From Tubiluchus corallicola (Eukaryota; Priapulida; Priapulimorpha; Priapulimorphida; Tubiluchidae): a stretch of 64,000 nt of DNA. Position 1 is the stretch's first letter; every line of letters begins with the position of its first letter. The notes beneath the pieces are model-generated. The model searched no databases, was not told the origin of the DNA, and saw only the letters and a list, made by a program, of their open reading frames with translations. The position numbers and the translations under genes were made by a program. The stretch spans positions 1,200,001-1,264,000 of the forward strand of contig JAQGDQ010000020.1 of NCBI GenBank assembly GCA_030141605.1, given 5' to 3'. Positions 35,716 through 47,900 of the stretch are shown in pieces.

Positions 35716-36842
35716 GAGCAGCTACTGCCCTTTGGGGCAATTCATGTAAAAATGGACTGAAGTTTCGAAACTCGCTTCAGACAAACGTACACAGATTTTC
35801 TGCACAGAAAAAACAACTCGTCGTTAAAACTTGTTGAAAAAAAGAAATACTTGGCCTTTGACAAATCAAACAGGCTAGGCGGTATAAATGAAATCAATCA
35901 TAGTAACGAATTGATTATTCTCTTCCCATGCATTCTACCAATGATAGAACAGCAAAACAAATTACGAAAAAATAGAAAAAACTGCAAAGGTGCGAGAATT
36001 GTTTATATAAATGAGTAATTTGATAACAATGCATTTATCCAACACTGATCTGAATTATGAGTTTGGGCTACGGTCAGGAAAACAATTATGTTCTGACCAA
36101 AAGCTCAGTACGCTGTTGTCGCTGTTTTTGCAAAATTTTATGACAAGACCTTTCCAAAGAGGGCGCAACAGGCCTTACAGTAAAGTATACCTGAAGCATA
36201 ACGTAGAAGATCACAAGTAAGAAGTTAATCTGTTCATGTTCGCCAAAATAGGTTGAGAAAAATACAAGAAAAAGTGAGGCGTTTTTAATGTTGGTGCAGC
36301 CATTGCATTTGCCCCAGTTTAACGGGCCCCAAAATGACCTTTATTTTGATAAACTATAGTACCCTTATGCATTAAATTAGGTCTTAAAGGTCTTACAGTA
36401 TGCACCTACGTTATAGTGAAAAAATAAATAGCAGCATTACAATTTTTATTATGGGATATTTCCGGTATTTGCAATTTTGTACAAATTGATATTTTTTGTT
36501 GTTACGAATTTGCAGACGATTGGGTATTTCACTATCACCGGACATCTAACTGCAAACATATTCGTTTTTTCTTATACAAAATGTAATTTCTCAACTTACC
36601 ATAGCTGAAATCTTTCAAATGAAATTTAGCGGCATGGTTGTCATTTTTTCAAAAAGCAGCAATCCAATTTCTAAAGAAATAGGTGCTAAAATGGTCGCGT
36701 ATTTTTCCTGCAATTCGACACCCTACAAGCCATGATTCAGTACATAATGCAGTGTGACAGGACCAGCATCTAGCTCACTATCAAAATAGTTCTCTGAGAT
36801 GCAACACTGAACCGACATAATGTCTTAACCATTGCTCATATA
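35716..36842. other. Intergenic stretch, nothing recognised
   Basis: It lies between the LINE tail and the pogo element and has no recognisable gene, RNA or transposon end. Confidence 0.5.
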
Positions 36843-37813
36843 CCGTAAAACGGGGTGAGTTCGCCACCCGAGGGTGAGTTCGCCACCCCTTACGTAAGGG
36901 CCATTGTAGGTTTGCTGTAACTATTGTTCAGTGTTTAATGAACAGATATCATGATCACCGTCATTATAAACAGTTTGCGACAGTTATCTTTTTTCAATTC
37001 GCTCTAGAAGTACTCCATTCTGCGCTACATATTATTTGTCTACTATTTCTTGCTACTTAACATGCCACGCACCTACACCCCTGTACCGGGTCATAGATAA
37101 CAATATTATACCCCAGAAGCTCTGGAAGCTGCCCTACATGCCGTCAAGAATACCAACAGGACAATCAGCGTAGCGGCGAGGCAATTCGGAGTTCCAAGAA
37201 AGACCCTTTCTGACAAACTCTCAGGTAGTCATCCGCTGAAGACCGGAGGTCAGCCAGTGTTCTCCGCCGCCGAGGAGCACGAAATCGCCAACACTCCAAG
37301 TGGCCGCTGAATGGGAGTTCCCAATGACTGCCATCGATCTCCGACTACTGATTAAGAGTGTTCTTGACGCGAAGGGAATCCGGGAACGACGATTCAAGGC
37401 AAACACCCCTGGAATAGACTTTGTCAAATCATTCGCCCGAAGGAACAATCTGGTTTTCAGAGCGGCTGGCAACATCAAGGGCGCCCGCGAAAAGATCAGT
37501 GCACAAGACGTTCAAGCCTTCCTTGCCAACGTAGAAGTTTCTATTTGAAAACTAAAACTAGACATTTTTCATAATTTTTTCATAGGGTGGCGAACTCACC
37601 CCCAACCAGCCAATCACAACCAGTTAACTTCAGCTGCCTAGAATGGCATTAAAGAGTGTAAAATCGTTAATGGCGAATTCACCCCACGATAGTGTTTCAT
37701 TCGAAAGGCAATATAAAGCTTGAACTAAGAAAATTGGTTTGGTAATTCTCTTGCTATGGCAGGAAACGTAAAAAAATACCCCTAAAAAGTGGCGAACTCA
37801 CCCCGTTTTACGG
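36843..37813. mobile_element. pogo/Tigger-type DNA transposon, internally degraded
   Basis: Ends CCGTAAAACGGGGTGAGTTC on both sides (right end read inward) are flanked by TA, the target of the Tc1/mariner/pogo superfamily. The motif GGTGAGTTCGCCACCC is duplicated just inside the left end. The 971-bp element retains only the DNA-binding part of a transposase, so it cannot move by itself. Confidence 0.9.
37062..37548 (+). pseudogene. pogo-like transposase, N-terminal fragment with frameshift
   Basis: From ATG at 37062, after an early in-frame stop, the frame reads YTPEALEAALHAVKNTNRTI and AARQFGVPRKTLSDKL, a Psq/CENP-B-type helix-turn-helix. After a one-base frameshift near 37297 it continues with WEFPMTAIDLRLLIKSVLDA and GAREKISAQDVQAF, the CENP-B-like second DNA-binding domain. 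It stops at 37546. The DDE catalytic domain is missing. Confidence 0.88.
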
Positions 37814-39845
37814 TAGTTACACATTTCCCCCAATTGAAATGAATGCTGTTAATAGCATAATATCGATGAACATCTTCACAACTAAGTGCACGCCATGACC
37901 TCTTAGTCATCATCTGCTCGTCCCGAAATACTTACAGGCATATGTTGTTCCAAAACACCAATGCAGGCATGGGCAACATTTTTAATTACACTTCATAAAC
38001 ACCTCTACGAAAAAAGTATAGGTCTAGTGAATTTTTTAATAGTAAATTTTATTGGTCTAATAAAAAGCCTTAATAATGAGTCATGTATTGAAAAAAGGGA
38101 TCCTGTCCCGCCACAAACGTATAAATTGAATGGTCTTTGCCGTAGCTTGATTCTCGCTTGCAGCGTGGTGAAATGTAAAAAAGACAGTAAAATGGAAGTA
38201 ATAAAGCTGTTGAGGATCCAGACTATTTATTTTCTTATCCTACTCATTTAGATGAATTTTGTACGACGTTGCGTACAGTAGACTTGGCAGTAAACCCAGG
38301 CCACATTAAATAAACCGATTCATCTCACTGATTTTGTGTTTTTATTGATAAACTGTTGTAATAGTTATTACTAAAGGATATCTCGCCACAGACAACTCAT
38401 AAATATTTGTGTCTAAGACATTATCAGTTTGGTCAGTGGTATGCCGTAAACACAGCCATTTTGGTCAACAAAAGTAAAGCATATCAAATAGATACCTCGT
38501 TCTTATTTGTAGTAAAAAGTAAAATGTCAAAGCCTAAGCCCATCTTAAAAGCAGAAAACAATCACAAAACTCAGATAATGTAGCCAAATTAATTTCGCGA
38601 AAGGTTTAATCAGATACCTGGGCTGGCTACCTTTCAACAGAAATGGATATCTGCTTACAAATAGCACAGTATTATAATAAGTAGGCTGCTAACTGCGCAA
38701 TACAACTAAAAGACATTTTACACGTAGCAGAAAGTTTATTACGTAATTGCAGGTTAAAAGAAATGTGTATCATGTGCGTAAGCGTGAAAGACATGCACGT
38801 GAGGAAATAGCTTATTAAGTGCTGTTTTTAATGTTAGTTCTTTTACTATTTTTTTCTTTATTTCTCATGTTGACGTATATAAATATTGTATTATTTTTTT
38901 TATTTAAATTTATTGACAATTACTAAAATTACAGGATAAATGAGAAAAAATAAATAAAAATGAGGATGACAGTGTCCACACACGGATGATAATTGTCCAC
39001 ACCTCACATAAACCAATATCATGATCAAAGCTTAATTATTTATTTTAATAAGGCAATATTCGTTACTGTTTTTTATTAGTAACTCAAAAACAATAGCTAA
39101 TGAATAGGCATAACACCTTAATGTCTAGAACCCTTGTAATTAATTTGTATTTTATAACACCTTAGCTATGGTAATGGAGTAATCTGAAATAAACTGTATT
39201 ACATGACAGATACTTTATGTAGAATTTACAGAATTATCTTTAAAAACAAAAAATGCCAATATTGTACTGATTTCTTTTCTTTTAAAAAATGCTGCGAAGT
39301 TTTGGTGCCTTTAAATCTTTGCCCCAGGCAAGAGTCACTGTTATAAGCTCTCTACTAGTTTTTTAACTCTGACAGAGGATAAAAAACGGGTTAGACAACA
39401 AAAGGTCTTTTAGTACCTCCAAGGGCTACAGTAAATACACTATTCTGTATCTCATTTTTTTCAACAATTTTGTCTCGGGAAAATGAACAAAGGAATGGCT
39501 TTTGCACGCAGGCTTTACTGCGAAAAGGCGTGTCAAACATTAAAGGCGGGGCTTATGTGACACATCAAAATTAATAGCGACGCGTTTTAGGCGGGATTTG
39601 AATTAGGGTGTCAGTCAGGCTCGTCACATAAAAGCAGGAATAAACTATTAGGCTTTCTACTGCTACTATTGTTGCTGTTTTTATAAAATGACTAATTAAT
39701 AAAACTACTACTAACATTGTTTGTTGCTTCTGTTAAGTTACAGCTGGTATTAATTATTCATGATTTTGGTATCAAGATTGATACGATTTATGTTATACAC
39801 TCACAGCTAACTAAATTTTGAAATCAAACTGAAGACAGGAAGTTT
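37814..39845. other. AT-rich intergenic stretch, nothing recognised
   Basis: Between the pogo element and the SINE fragments I see no transposon ends or gene. A 96-codon frame at 37961-38251 has no known motif. Confidence 0.45.
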
Positions 39846-39847
39846 CA

Positions 39848-39932
39848 TAAAGTTTCCTTGGATTTGAACCAGGGATCCCTCTGCTTACAAGGCATATGCC
39901 TTAAACCACTAAACCACCAAGTTCCAAAACAG
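39848..39932 (-). mobile_element. tRNA-Thr-like SINE head or tRNA relic
   Basis: On the minus strand CTTGGTGGTTTAGTGGTTTA (A box) is followed by GCCTTGTAAGCAGAGG with a TGT anticodon in place, and by CTGGTTCAAATCCAAGG (B box). The 5' CTTGG pairs with the 3' CCAAG. The acceptor stem is too short and imperfect for a functional tRNA, so I call a tRNA-derived relic. Confidence 0.6.
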
Positions 39933-40134
39933 TTGAGGCAGTTCCAAAAGTTCATCCTATAACTGGCCAGCCAGTTCAGCACTTCCAGTGTTAGAATTTC
40001 AAGGGAATTTCAATCTTAAAGTTGATCAAACTTAACATTAACCAAATCAGTTAGTATCACTCTAGCGTAAGGAAGTAACAATGGAAATGCTAAGTTTAGT
40101 TAGCCAGCTACAAGGGTTGAACTTGTCTTGACCA

Positions 40135-40215
40135 CTTGGGAACACGGTAATTTATTGGTCTGAAACATCTGCCTTAAGCAGATTGTCCTGGTTCAAATCC
40201 AGACAGTGTTTCAAC
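40135..40215 (+). mobile_element. tRNA-derived SINE-like fragment
   Basis: On the plus strand CTGCCTTAAGCAGATTG is followed by TCCTGGTTCAAATCCAGAC, a B-box region similar to the relic 250 bp away in opposite orientation. Confidence 0.5.
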
Positions 40216-40263
40216 TTTTCACGTTTCCTGTCTCCAGTTTGTTTACAAAATTTATTTAATTGG

Positions 40264-41056
<793 letters not shown>

Positions 41057-41360
41057 CCTAAGGCCCTTCACCTTGCAGTTCTCCTTTTGTTGCCGTTGTT
41101 GTCATTGTTACCGCGCACTTTGTTATTAAATAATTTATGCTGTTAAGTAACGTCCATGTTATAAAATGTTTCATCTGTGCAAAATGGGCGATTGCAAAGG
41201 TTTAGCAAAAATATACGGCAGATAAGGCAGAGAATGCCTGCATAGGCCCACGAAAGACAAATAATACTTATTCCCGTGGTGACCTGCTTGAGCCTCACAA
41301 AACGCATTCCAGTGTAAGGTGAAGGTGCCTCACAAAATTCATAAGCTGATGAGCCTCATC

Positions 41361-41366
41361 CACGTG
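41361..41366 (+). promoter_or_regulatory. E-box CACGTG upstream of P450
   Basis: This palindromic CACGTG lies 50 bp above the TATA box, in a usual position for bHLH binding. Presence of the motif is all that supports it. Confidence 0.3.
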
Positions 41367-41415
41367 ACAGCTCTTAGCCACACCTCTTTACGCCGTGTCA
41401 GAATCTGTTACCCCG

Positions 41416-41423
41416 TATATAAG
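41416..41423 (+). promoter_or_regulatory. TATA box of the P450 gene
   Basis: TATATAAG lies 160 bp above the P450 start codon in a GC-richer patch (CCCCGTATATAAGCCCC). Transcription would begin near 41446, giving a 5' UTR of about 130 nt. Confidence 0.6.
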
Positions 41424-41576
41424 CCCCTACTTGGCCTATAAGCTTATATACGTCTAGCGTGACATAAAAGAACGGAATATTATTTCTGTGCAGAGCAAAA
41501 ACTGATCAAAATCAGCGAATTTCTTATGTTTAACAACCACAAATTTTGAACAACTTTTCTTTCAATTTTAAGAAAA

Positions 41577-41982
41577 ATGATGAATTACACTCAAGTTGCA
41601 GAACTTGGCGTTTGGTCTCAGAAATTTTCTGAGCCTTGGAAATATGAGAGCTTCACCGTTTTGGCCTGCTCTCTCTTCTGTCTCCTCTGGTGCTACATTG
41701 TCAAGGGCGTCATTCAAACCTCCTCCAAATTTTCTCTTCTTCCACCTGGTCCGCCAGCTTTTCCTGTAGTGGGTTCCTTGTTCTCTCTCTCGCAGGATTT
41801 GCGGCGAAGTTTTGGCGACTTGGCGCGTAAATACGGTCCGCTGTGTGGACTGTGGCTCGGACCACACTACACGGTCCTCATCAGTGACGCGGAGATCCTT
41901 CGGGAAGCATTCGTGAAAAGAGGAGAGGTGTTTTCTGCGAGGAAGAATCTATTTGTTATGCACGCTGTAACTGATGGATTGG
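41577..41982 (+). CDS. P450 exon 1
   Basis: It holds the ER anchor (VLACSLFCLLWCYIV), the proline hinge, and beta-1 with KYGPLCGLWLGPHYTVLISD. The donor is TTGG|GTAGGA. The exon ends in the B-C loop. Confidence 0.95.
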
Positions 41983-44900
41983 GTAGGAAATATTTGTTTA
42001 TTGATTATTTATTGATCAATAGTTATTATTTTATTTATTTATTAATGAGCGTTTATTTATTAAAAAAATTGTTTAAAATGTGTTGTTTGCATGAAGTTTT
42101 GCAAACCATTTTATTTACGCGTTGAACGTACAAGTAATATTGAATTTTCATTCCATCTGCCTTTGGAAAATATATCAACTTCTCTGTCAACTATGTGCAG
42201 TGTGCACATACGACAGTGTTAACTACATGTAGTTCGTAAAAATTTCCAGTGTCGATTTGATTTCAGGAATAGTTGACAATGTCAATCCCGGATTGTGGAA
42301 GAAACAACGAAAATTTGCTGTTACCTGCCTGAGAAAGATGACTAAAGAACACCTGCATGACGTCACAGAACGAGAATTTCAATTGATGCTATGTGATTTA
42401 GCAACAATGGATCCTGGAAGTAGCCTAGTGGAACGTTTTGGTAAGGATAAGTTTTGTGTGTAAGGCTTATTTGACATTAAAACAGTTTAAGCTAATTTGT
42501 TAAATTGATTTCTTTTTGGAATTACGTAAAAAAACAGTACATTTTTGCAGTATTTAAGATATGGTTTACGCTGATAGTTTAGTAAGGTGGTTTACACAGG
42601 TTTGCCTATAATTATGTTTACTTCGATAGTTTACTGGAATCGTTTATGCACAGTTTAGAGATTTACTTAGCTGACATGTTTAATATGTTTTTCATTTGCT
42701 TAAAATAGATGTAGTGAGATGGTTTACTCAAAGAGTTTCTAATCTGGTGTACTAAAATTCAAGTGATTTACTCAGACGAATTACAAAGACTATTTACTCA
42801 AGTGCTTTACTGGAAGTGCTTGCTAAAACGATACCTACTTTGATTATTTACATTCAGTTTTTCACAGATGCTTTCCCCCAATCACAGACAGTTTACTCAA
42901 CTGAGGCTTATTCCATTCAGAACTCTCAAAGGATGTTCACATTGTTTAGGTTTTGCATTATTCGGATATACGTCGTCACGTCTCCCTTACCTGGATTTAA
43001 ATGAAATGCCGACAAAATTGCACAGTTGCCAATGTCTGTCAAAAAGTTTTTTTCATTTTTCAGTCACACTCCACTATAAAAAAGGAATATAATAATTAAG
43101 CTTAAATTTTGATTTATGCACATTTTTATGCGATCATCTGAGGATGGAAAACCGATTTTAGCCATGCTTGAGTATTTCGGGTCCACCAACGCAAACGGAA
43201 CATGCAAGGCAAAGTAAACAAATAAACAAACAATGACGTAAACAAACACAGTCTCTATGACAAATCGGAGGAAATTAGATAAAAACTGTCAGAAGTCGCA
43301 ATTAAGTCAACTAACTACGCACGTTCGCCTTTGATTGCTCCTGCAAACTAGTTTACACCTGTTTACACCTGTAGTCAAGGTCACAAAGATCTGGTACGCC
43401 ATCAGCTAGAACATTATGACCTAGCACCATGTAAACAAAGTCGGAGTGCGGATCGTAGTGATGTGAATCGAATTCTGATCAGGACATTGTGACCCGTCAT
43501 ATAAACGTAACGTATACTTTAAATGCCTTATAGAAACTTGTCAAAACTGGAAACCAAGGCCAGTAAAACTCGGTAGAACTTTTTGACCTAGAATGCTGAT
43601 GATAATGTAAACAAAGTCGCATCGTACAAACCTAGCACTTAGGACAAAGTGACCCAGAGTTTACAGATTCAGAGTTGGAAATGTTAGTGATAGTGGTTGA
43701 GGTGGCGCCAGGGGCAGCTGCATTGATGATAATGATTATCACGACGATGTTCGAGCTTGTGTTGATGTTAATGGTGGTGGTGGTAGTGGCGATGGTGATG
43801 CTGATGGTGTTGGTAGCGGTGGTTTTAGTGGTTGCAGTGGAGGTGGTATTTTTGGCATTGAATTACCGATGATTACGGTGACTATGATCATAATAATGTA
43901 GCGCAGGTGCTTGGGCGGCCCACTCTGCACAACCTCTACCTTTATTCCAAAACTAATGTTACATGTCACCCCTAAAAGTACCAGTAGTTCAAACCTAAGT
44001 CTTCTAAATTATTCTTTTACAAATGTTTCGGTTATTTGTTAAATCTTCCCACCTTTTTGCTTTCAACCAATCAGGTTTCACTTTGTCTCAATCTCTGACT
44101 TGTACACTAGTTTGGAGAAGGTTATAAAGAGAGGGTAAAATCTGCTGTACTTTGGAGCTACAGTGGTAATCGGATTGTGAAGAGTTGGTGGTTCTTGTGC
44201 CTGTGTTTCTTCCATCAGACTTAGAGTTTCTTACTACCTGCTATATGGCAAGTTAGGTATCAGTCTATCCACTTCATTTCTTTGTTCTGTTTTTCTTTAA
44301 TTTGTTTAAAATCTTATCATAGTTTGTTTCGGCCTTGTAATATTTAAATCTCTTTCCAGTTAGATAGTCAGCATTATTTAATTCAGCTTTGTTTAATTGT
44401 GGTTAGGCTATTCCCCCTCCGTACCTGCAGGCCCGATCCACCGCCGGGTGGCGAGGTGTCACCAGCAGTTCAATAATGATAATGTTGTTAATATTGATAA
44501 TAATGACAGTGGTGGTACTGATGGAGTTGGCGATGACAGCAGCAGGAGCAGTGGCAGCAGTGCTATCAGTGAGGCTAATGGTGATGGTGATGGTGGTGGC
44601 AGTGGTGCTTGTGGTGAAGGTGGTGATATCAACAGAGATAACAGAAGTAATTAAAGTGACATTAGTGGTAATGGTGAAGATTACTGAGGTGGAAGAGATT
44701 TTGATAGTGGATTTGTAATGATGATGATGATGATGATGACGACGACGATGATGATGATGATGACGATGGCGATGATGATAGTTGCGATAATAAGAATGTG
44801 TAACGATGAGCGAAACGATGGACAAGTTAATGTAAGTCATCGTAATACTGGTAGTGCTGCTTGAGACCGATTTTGTAGGACCAATGGTGCTCTATTTAGT

Positions 44901-47900
44901 TCTTTGGCAGTATTGGCATTCTTTGACAGTAATTTTGATTTGACCCTGTAAATCATCGACGATTCTTCTGAATATCTGTTGATGGTCCTCTTGATGTTTT
45001 TGATGCTTTTTCCTGAAGATATGGTGCTCATCATGTTTCTTGACGATCCTTGACCCTGAAATCTGTAATTTGATGTCATTGTTTTTATATCTGCAAGCGG
45101 CATTTCTAAGAATTGTTTTTTTTCAAAGTTCAAAGAAGGTGGAGAGGGGTGCTTTTTATGACATTCTAGCTTTTTTCTCAGCACTCTGTTCAACATGCTT
45201 TATTTTTTCTCAACAGGAATTTGTTTTTCATCTATTATAATCAAGTTGATGCTGGGCGAGAAGAGTTTCCAGCGGGGCGGAAGTGCACACCGGAAGTTGT
45301 TGCATTTGATGATGGAAAACATTCACCTGTTGAACATTACCGCCCCTGTCAACACTTTCAGTTGGATGTATTATATTCCTTCACTTAAAAAAGGTATGTT
45401 GCTTGCTGAAGGAAGTCATGGTTGGGGTGATAGATAGGCAGTAAAGGGTGAGCAGCTTGAAAATAGTTTTGCCCCTATATTTGTTGTTTATTTTGTTTTT
45501 TTATTCTGTTGTTGTTGTGTTGTTGATAAGTTGTTTATGTGTTCATTATTCAATAGCTTATTCACTCGTCTACTCTTTCATTCACTCGTTTATTTCAACT
45601 TTTATCGTTCACTCATTTGTTTATTTTTCAGTTGGTGTTATCTAATTTGTCTGTCTGTTTGTTTCGCTCATTTGTCGTTTGTTTGTATGTTTGCTTGTTT
45701 GTTTATTTGTTTGTTTGTTTCTTTGTTACTTACTTGCTTATTTCTTCTTAATTTGATTGTTGTTTATTCATTTGTTCATTCTTTCTTTTATTGCTTTTCT
45801 CATTCGTTTTTATTATTCGTTTGCCAGTTTTTGTTTCTTAATTTTTGCAAGCTTTATTTTCCAGCTTTCAAGCAGCTGATGCAAAACAGGAATGAAATCC
45901 GGGAGATAATCAGAGAAGTGGTTACAGAACACAGGAAACACCACAATCAAGACAATCCACTGGACTTTGCTGATTTCTACATCAAACGAATAAGGACAGA
46001 AGAAGTGAATGGCAGCACAGATTTTAATGGTATGACGTACGTGAGTTCCCTTCACAAGAACTAAGCTCCGCCCACATTTGCTTTTATTGCTTCTCCCAGT
46101 ACTGTTCTTATTGAGGGTCCCTGTCGTGAGTATGTCTTATACAAGAGAAGCTAGTTGCGCTAGATTAATTCTGTGCAAATGTGGGTGATGTTTAGTAGAG
46201 GTAAAGGTTCAGTCGCTAACTTAAAGGATAAGAAAACCCTTTATTTACATGAAGCCAAAAAATTCGTTTTGAAATTTTGCATCACTTGCATGTTGTCTTT
46301 TTGCGCACAGAGCTTGTATTTAACAGTAACGCTGTACAAAACTTGAAAATTTAAACTTCAGCGATGACGCTGTCATTTTAACAATAAGCATTTTAATAGT
46401 AACTAAAAGTACGAAAAAAGGTTTAGCTAACGTTGCTTACCGTTTGAAAGAACGATCAAAGCATTCGTAATGCACACTTCACTAACTAAGTAAAGTATAA
46501 AAAAATTACCTTCTCCTGTTAATAAGATTAATAATACGCCTTTTAATGGGCCTGTGGTGTACACCAGGAAGGCTAGTCAGTGCGTTTTACCAATTAGCGC
46601 AAACATTTTAAATTGCTTTCCTTTTTAGTTATGTAAGTCTTCCAAACAGGCAAGCATAATGCCAAGTAGTGCAACTTTTTATGAAAAGTTTTTTGGTGCA
46701 TACTTTAAAATTGTCTTTTCTTCCCCTTTCAGAGAGAGCTAATGTTGAACGCTCGTGCCTTAACTTTGAGTGTAGTTTAACTAAGAGACTATGATAAAAT
46801 ACGTGGGCGTAGCGTATCCGTACATGTATTGTGGACACAAAAACTAATGACAATTCTGGACGTTGTTTAATTACTGCAGTGTAGAAACTGTGAACAATTA
46901 ATGCAAAATCTCAAACCTGTTGCAATATCTTAATCAGAGCAAAGACTGTGAGCAAAAATCAAAGGCAAATTTGTGGATACATCTTAAAGGAGAACAAGAT
47001 CTGTTTGAAAATTTCCTGCCGTTGCAAAATTGTGCCCGTCAATGATGACGTCATTGCTGGAATTTTTCACGTAGATCTTTTAAGATGCACGTCCGTTTAC
47101 GGCCATTTAAACAGCTTTTTAAGCTAATGTTTCGGTTTCCAACCTGGGATACTAGTACCCCTTGCGGGTACCAGCGAACACCACAAGGGGCACCGGAGAA
47201 GCCTTTTAAAAAAGTAGTGTTATATAATAATCAGCGGGCGATACAAACATTTCTGTCGACTGTACCAACAATTCATGGTTTTTGGTCGAAGTCTTGACCC
47301 TTGTCCACTGTAAAGCTTTCAGTAAACTTTTTTCCTGTGTAAAGCAGACTTTTCAACGATGGTGACAATCAAGACAAAAGCCCGAAACCGCATTGACATC
47401 CGCGGAGACATGAGAGTCAGTCTCTCTAAAACTGAACCGCAATTCAATAAGTTAGTTTCTGCTATGCAACAGCAGCCGTCTCATTGAACTCTCATTTAGC
47501 GGATTTGATTGGAACAATATGCATTATGCAGATAATAAAAATATTCATGACATTCATGAGTGTTGATTCTTCATTTTGCTTATAGCAGGTGAAGGGGTAT
47601 CAGAAGATAATGTAAAGAAATTAGGAGTACGTGGAGTCCAAAAGGTTGGGAACCGGGGAGTTAAGATTTTAATATAAGGAACATTTAGGCAATTCAGTAT
47701 TACAGGCACTTATTGTATATATTTCAAATTACAGTAAGTTACAGCCTAAAGAAATACCCATTCCCCAAATAGATAACTGGCTTTCCCAAAACAAATTGTT
47801 GGCTTAATTGTCCCTATAGGAAGCTTTTGCAAACAAAAACTTAAACACCGTATTTTTGTACTGTTAACAAATCTATTTTAAATAATGTGCTATTGTTTCT

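Noticed and set aside
39848-39932. Functional tRNA-Thr gene
   Set aside because: The acceptor stem has only about five pairs and the D and T arms are imperfect; a SINE head or pseudo-tRNA fits better.
47085-47297. 70-codon plus-strand frame
   Set aside because: It falls in a probable decayed hAT-like repeat in a P450 intron, with no conserved domain.
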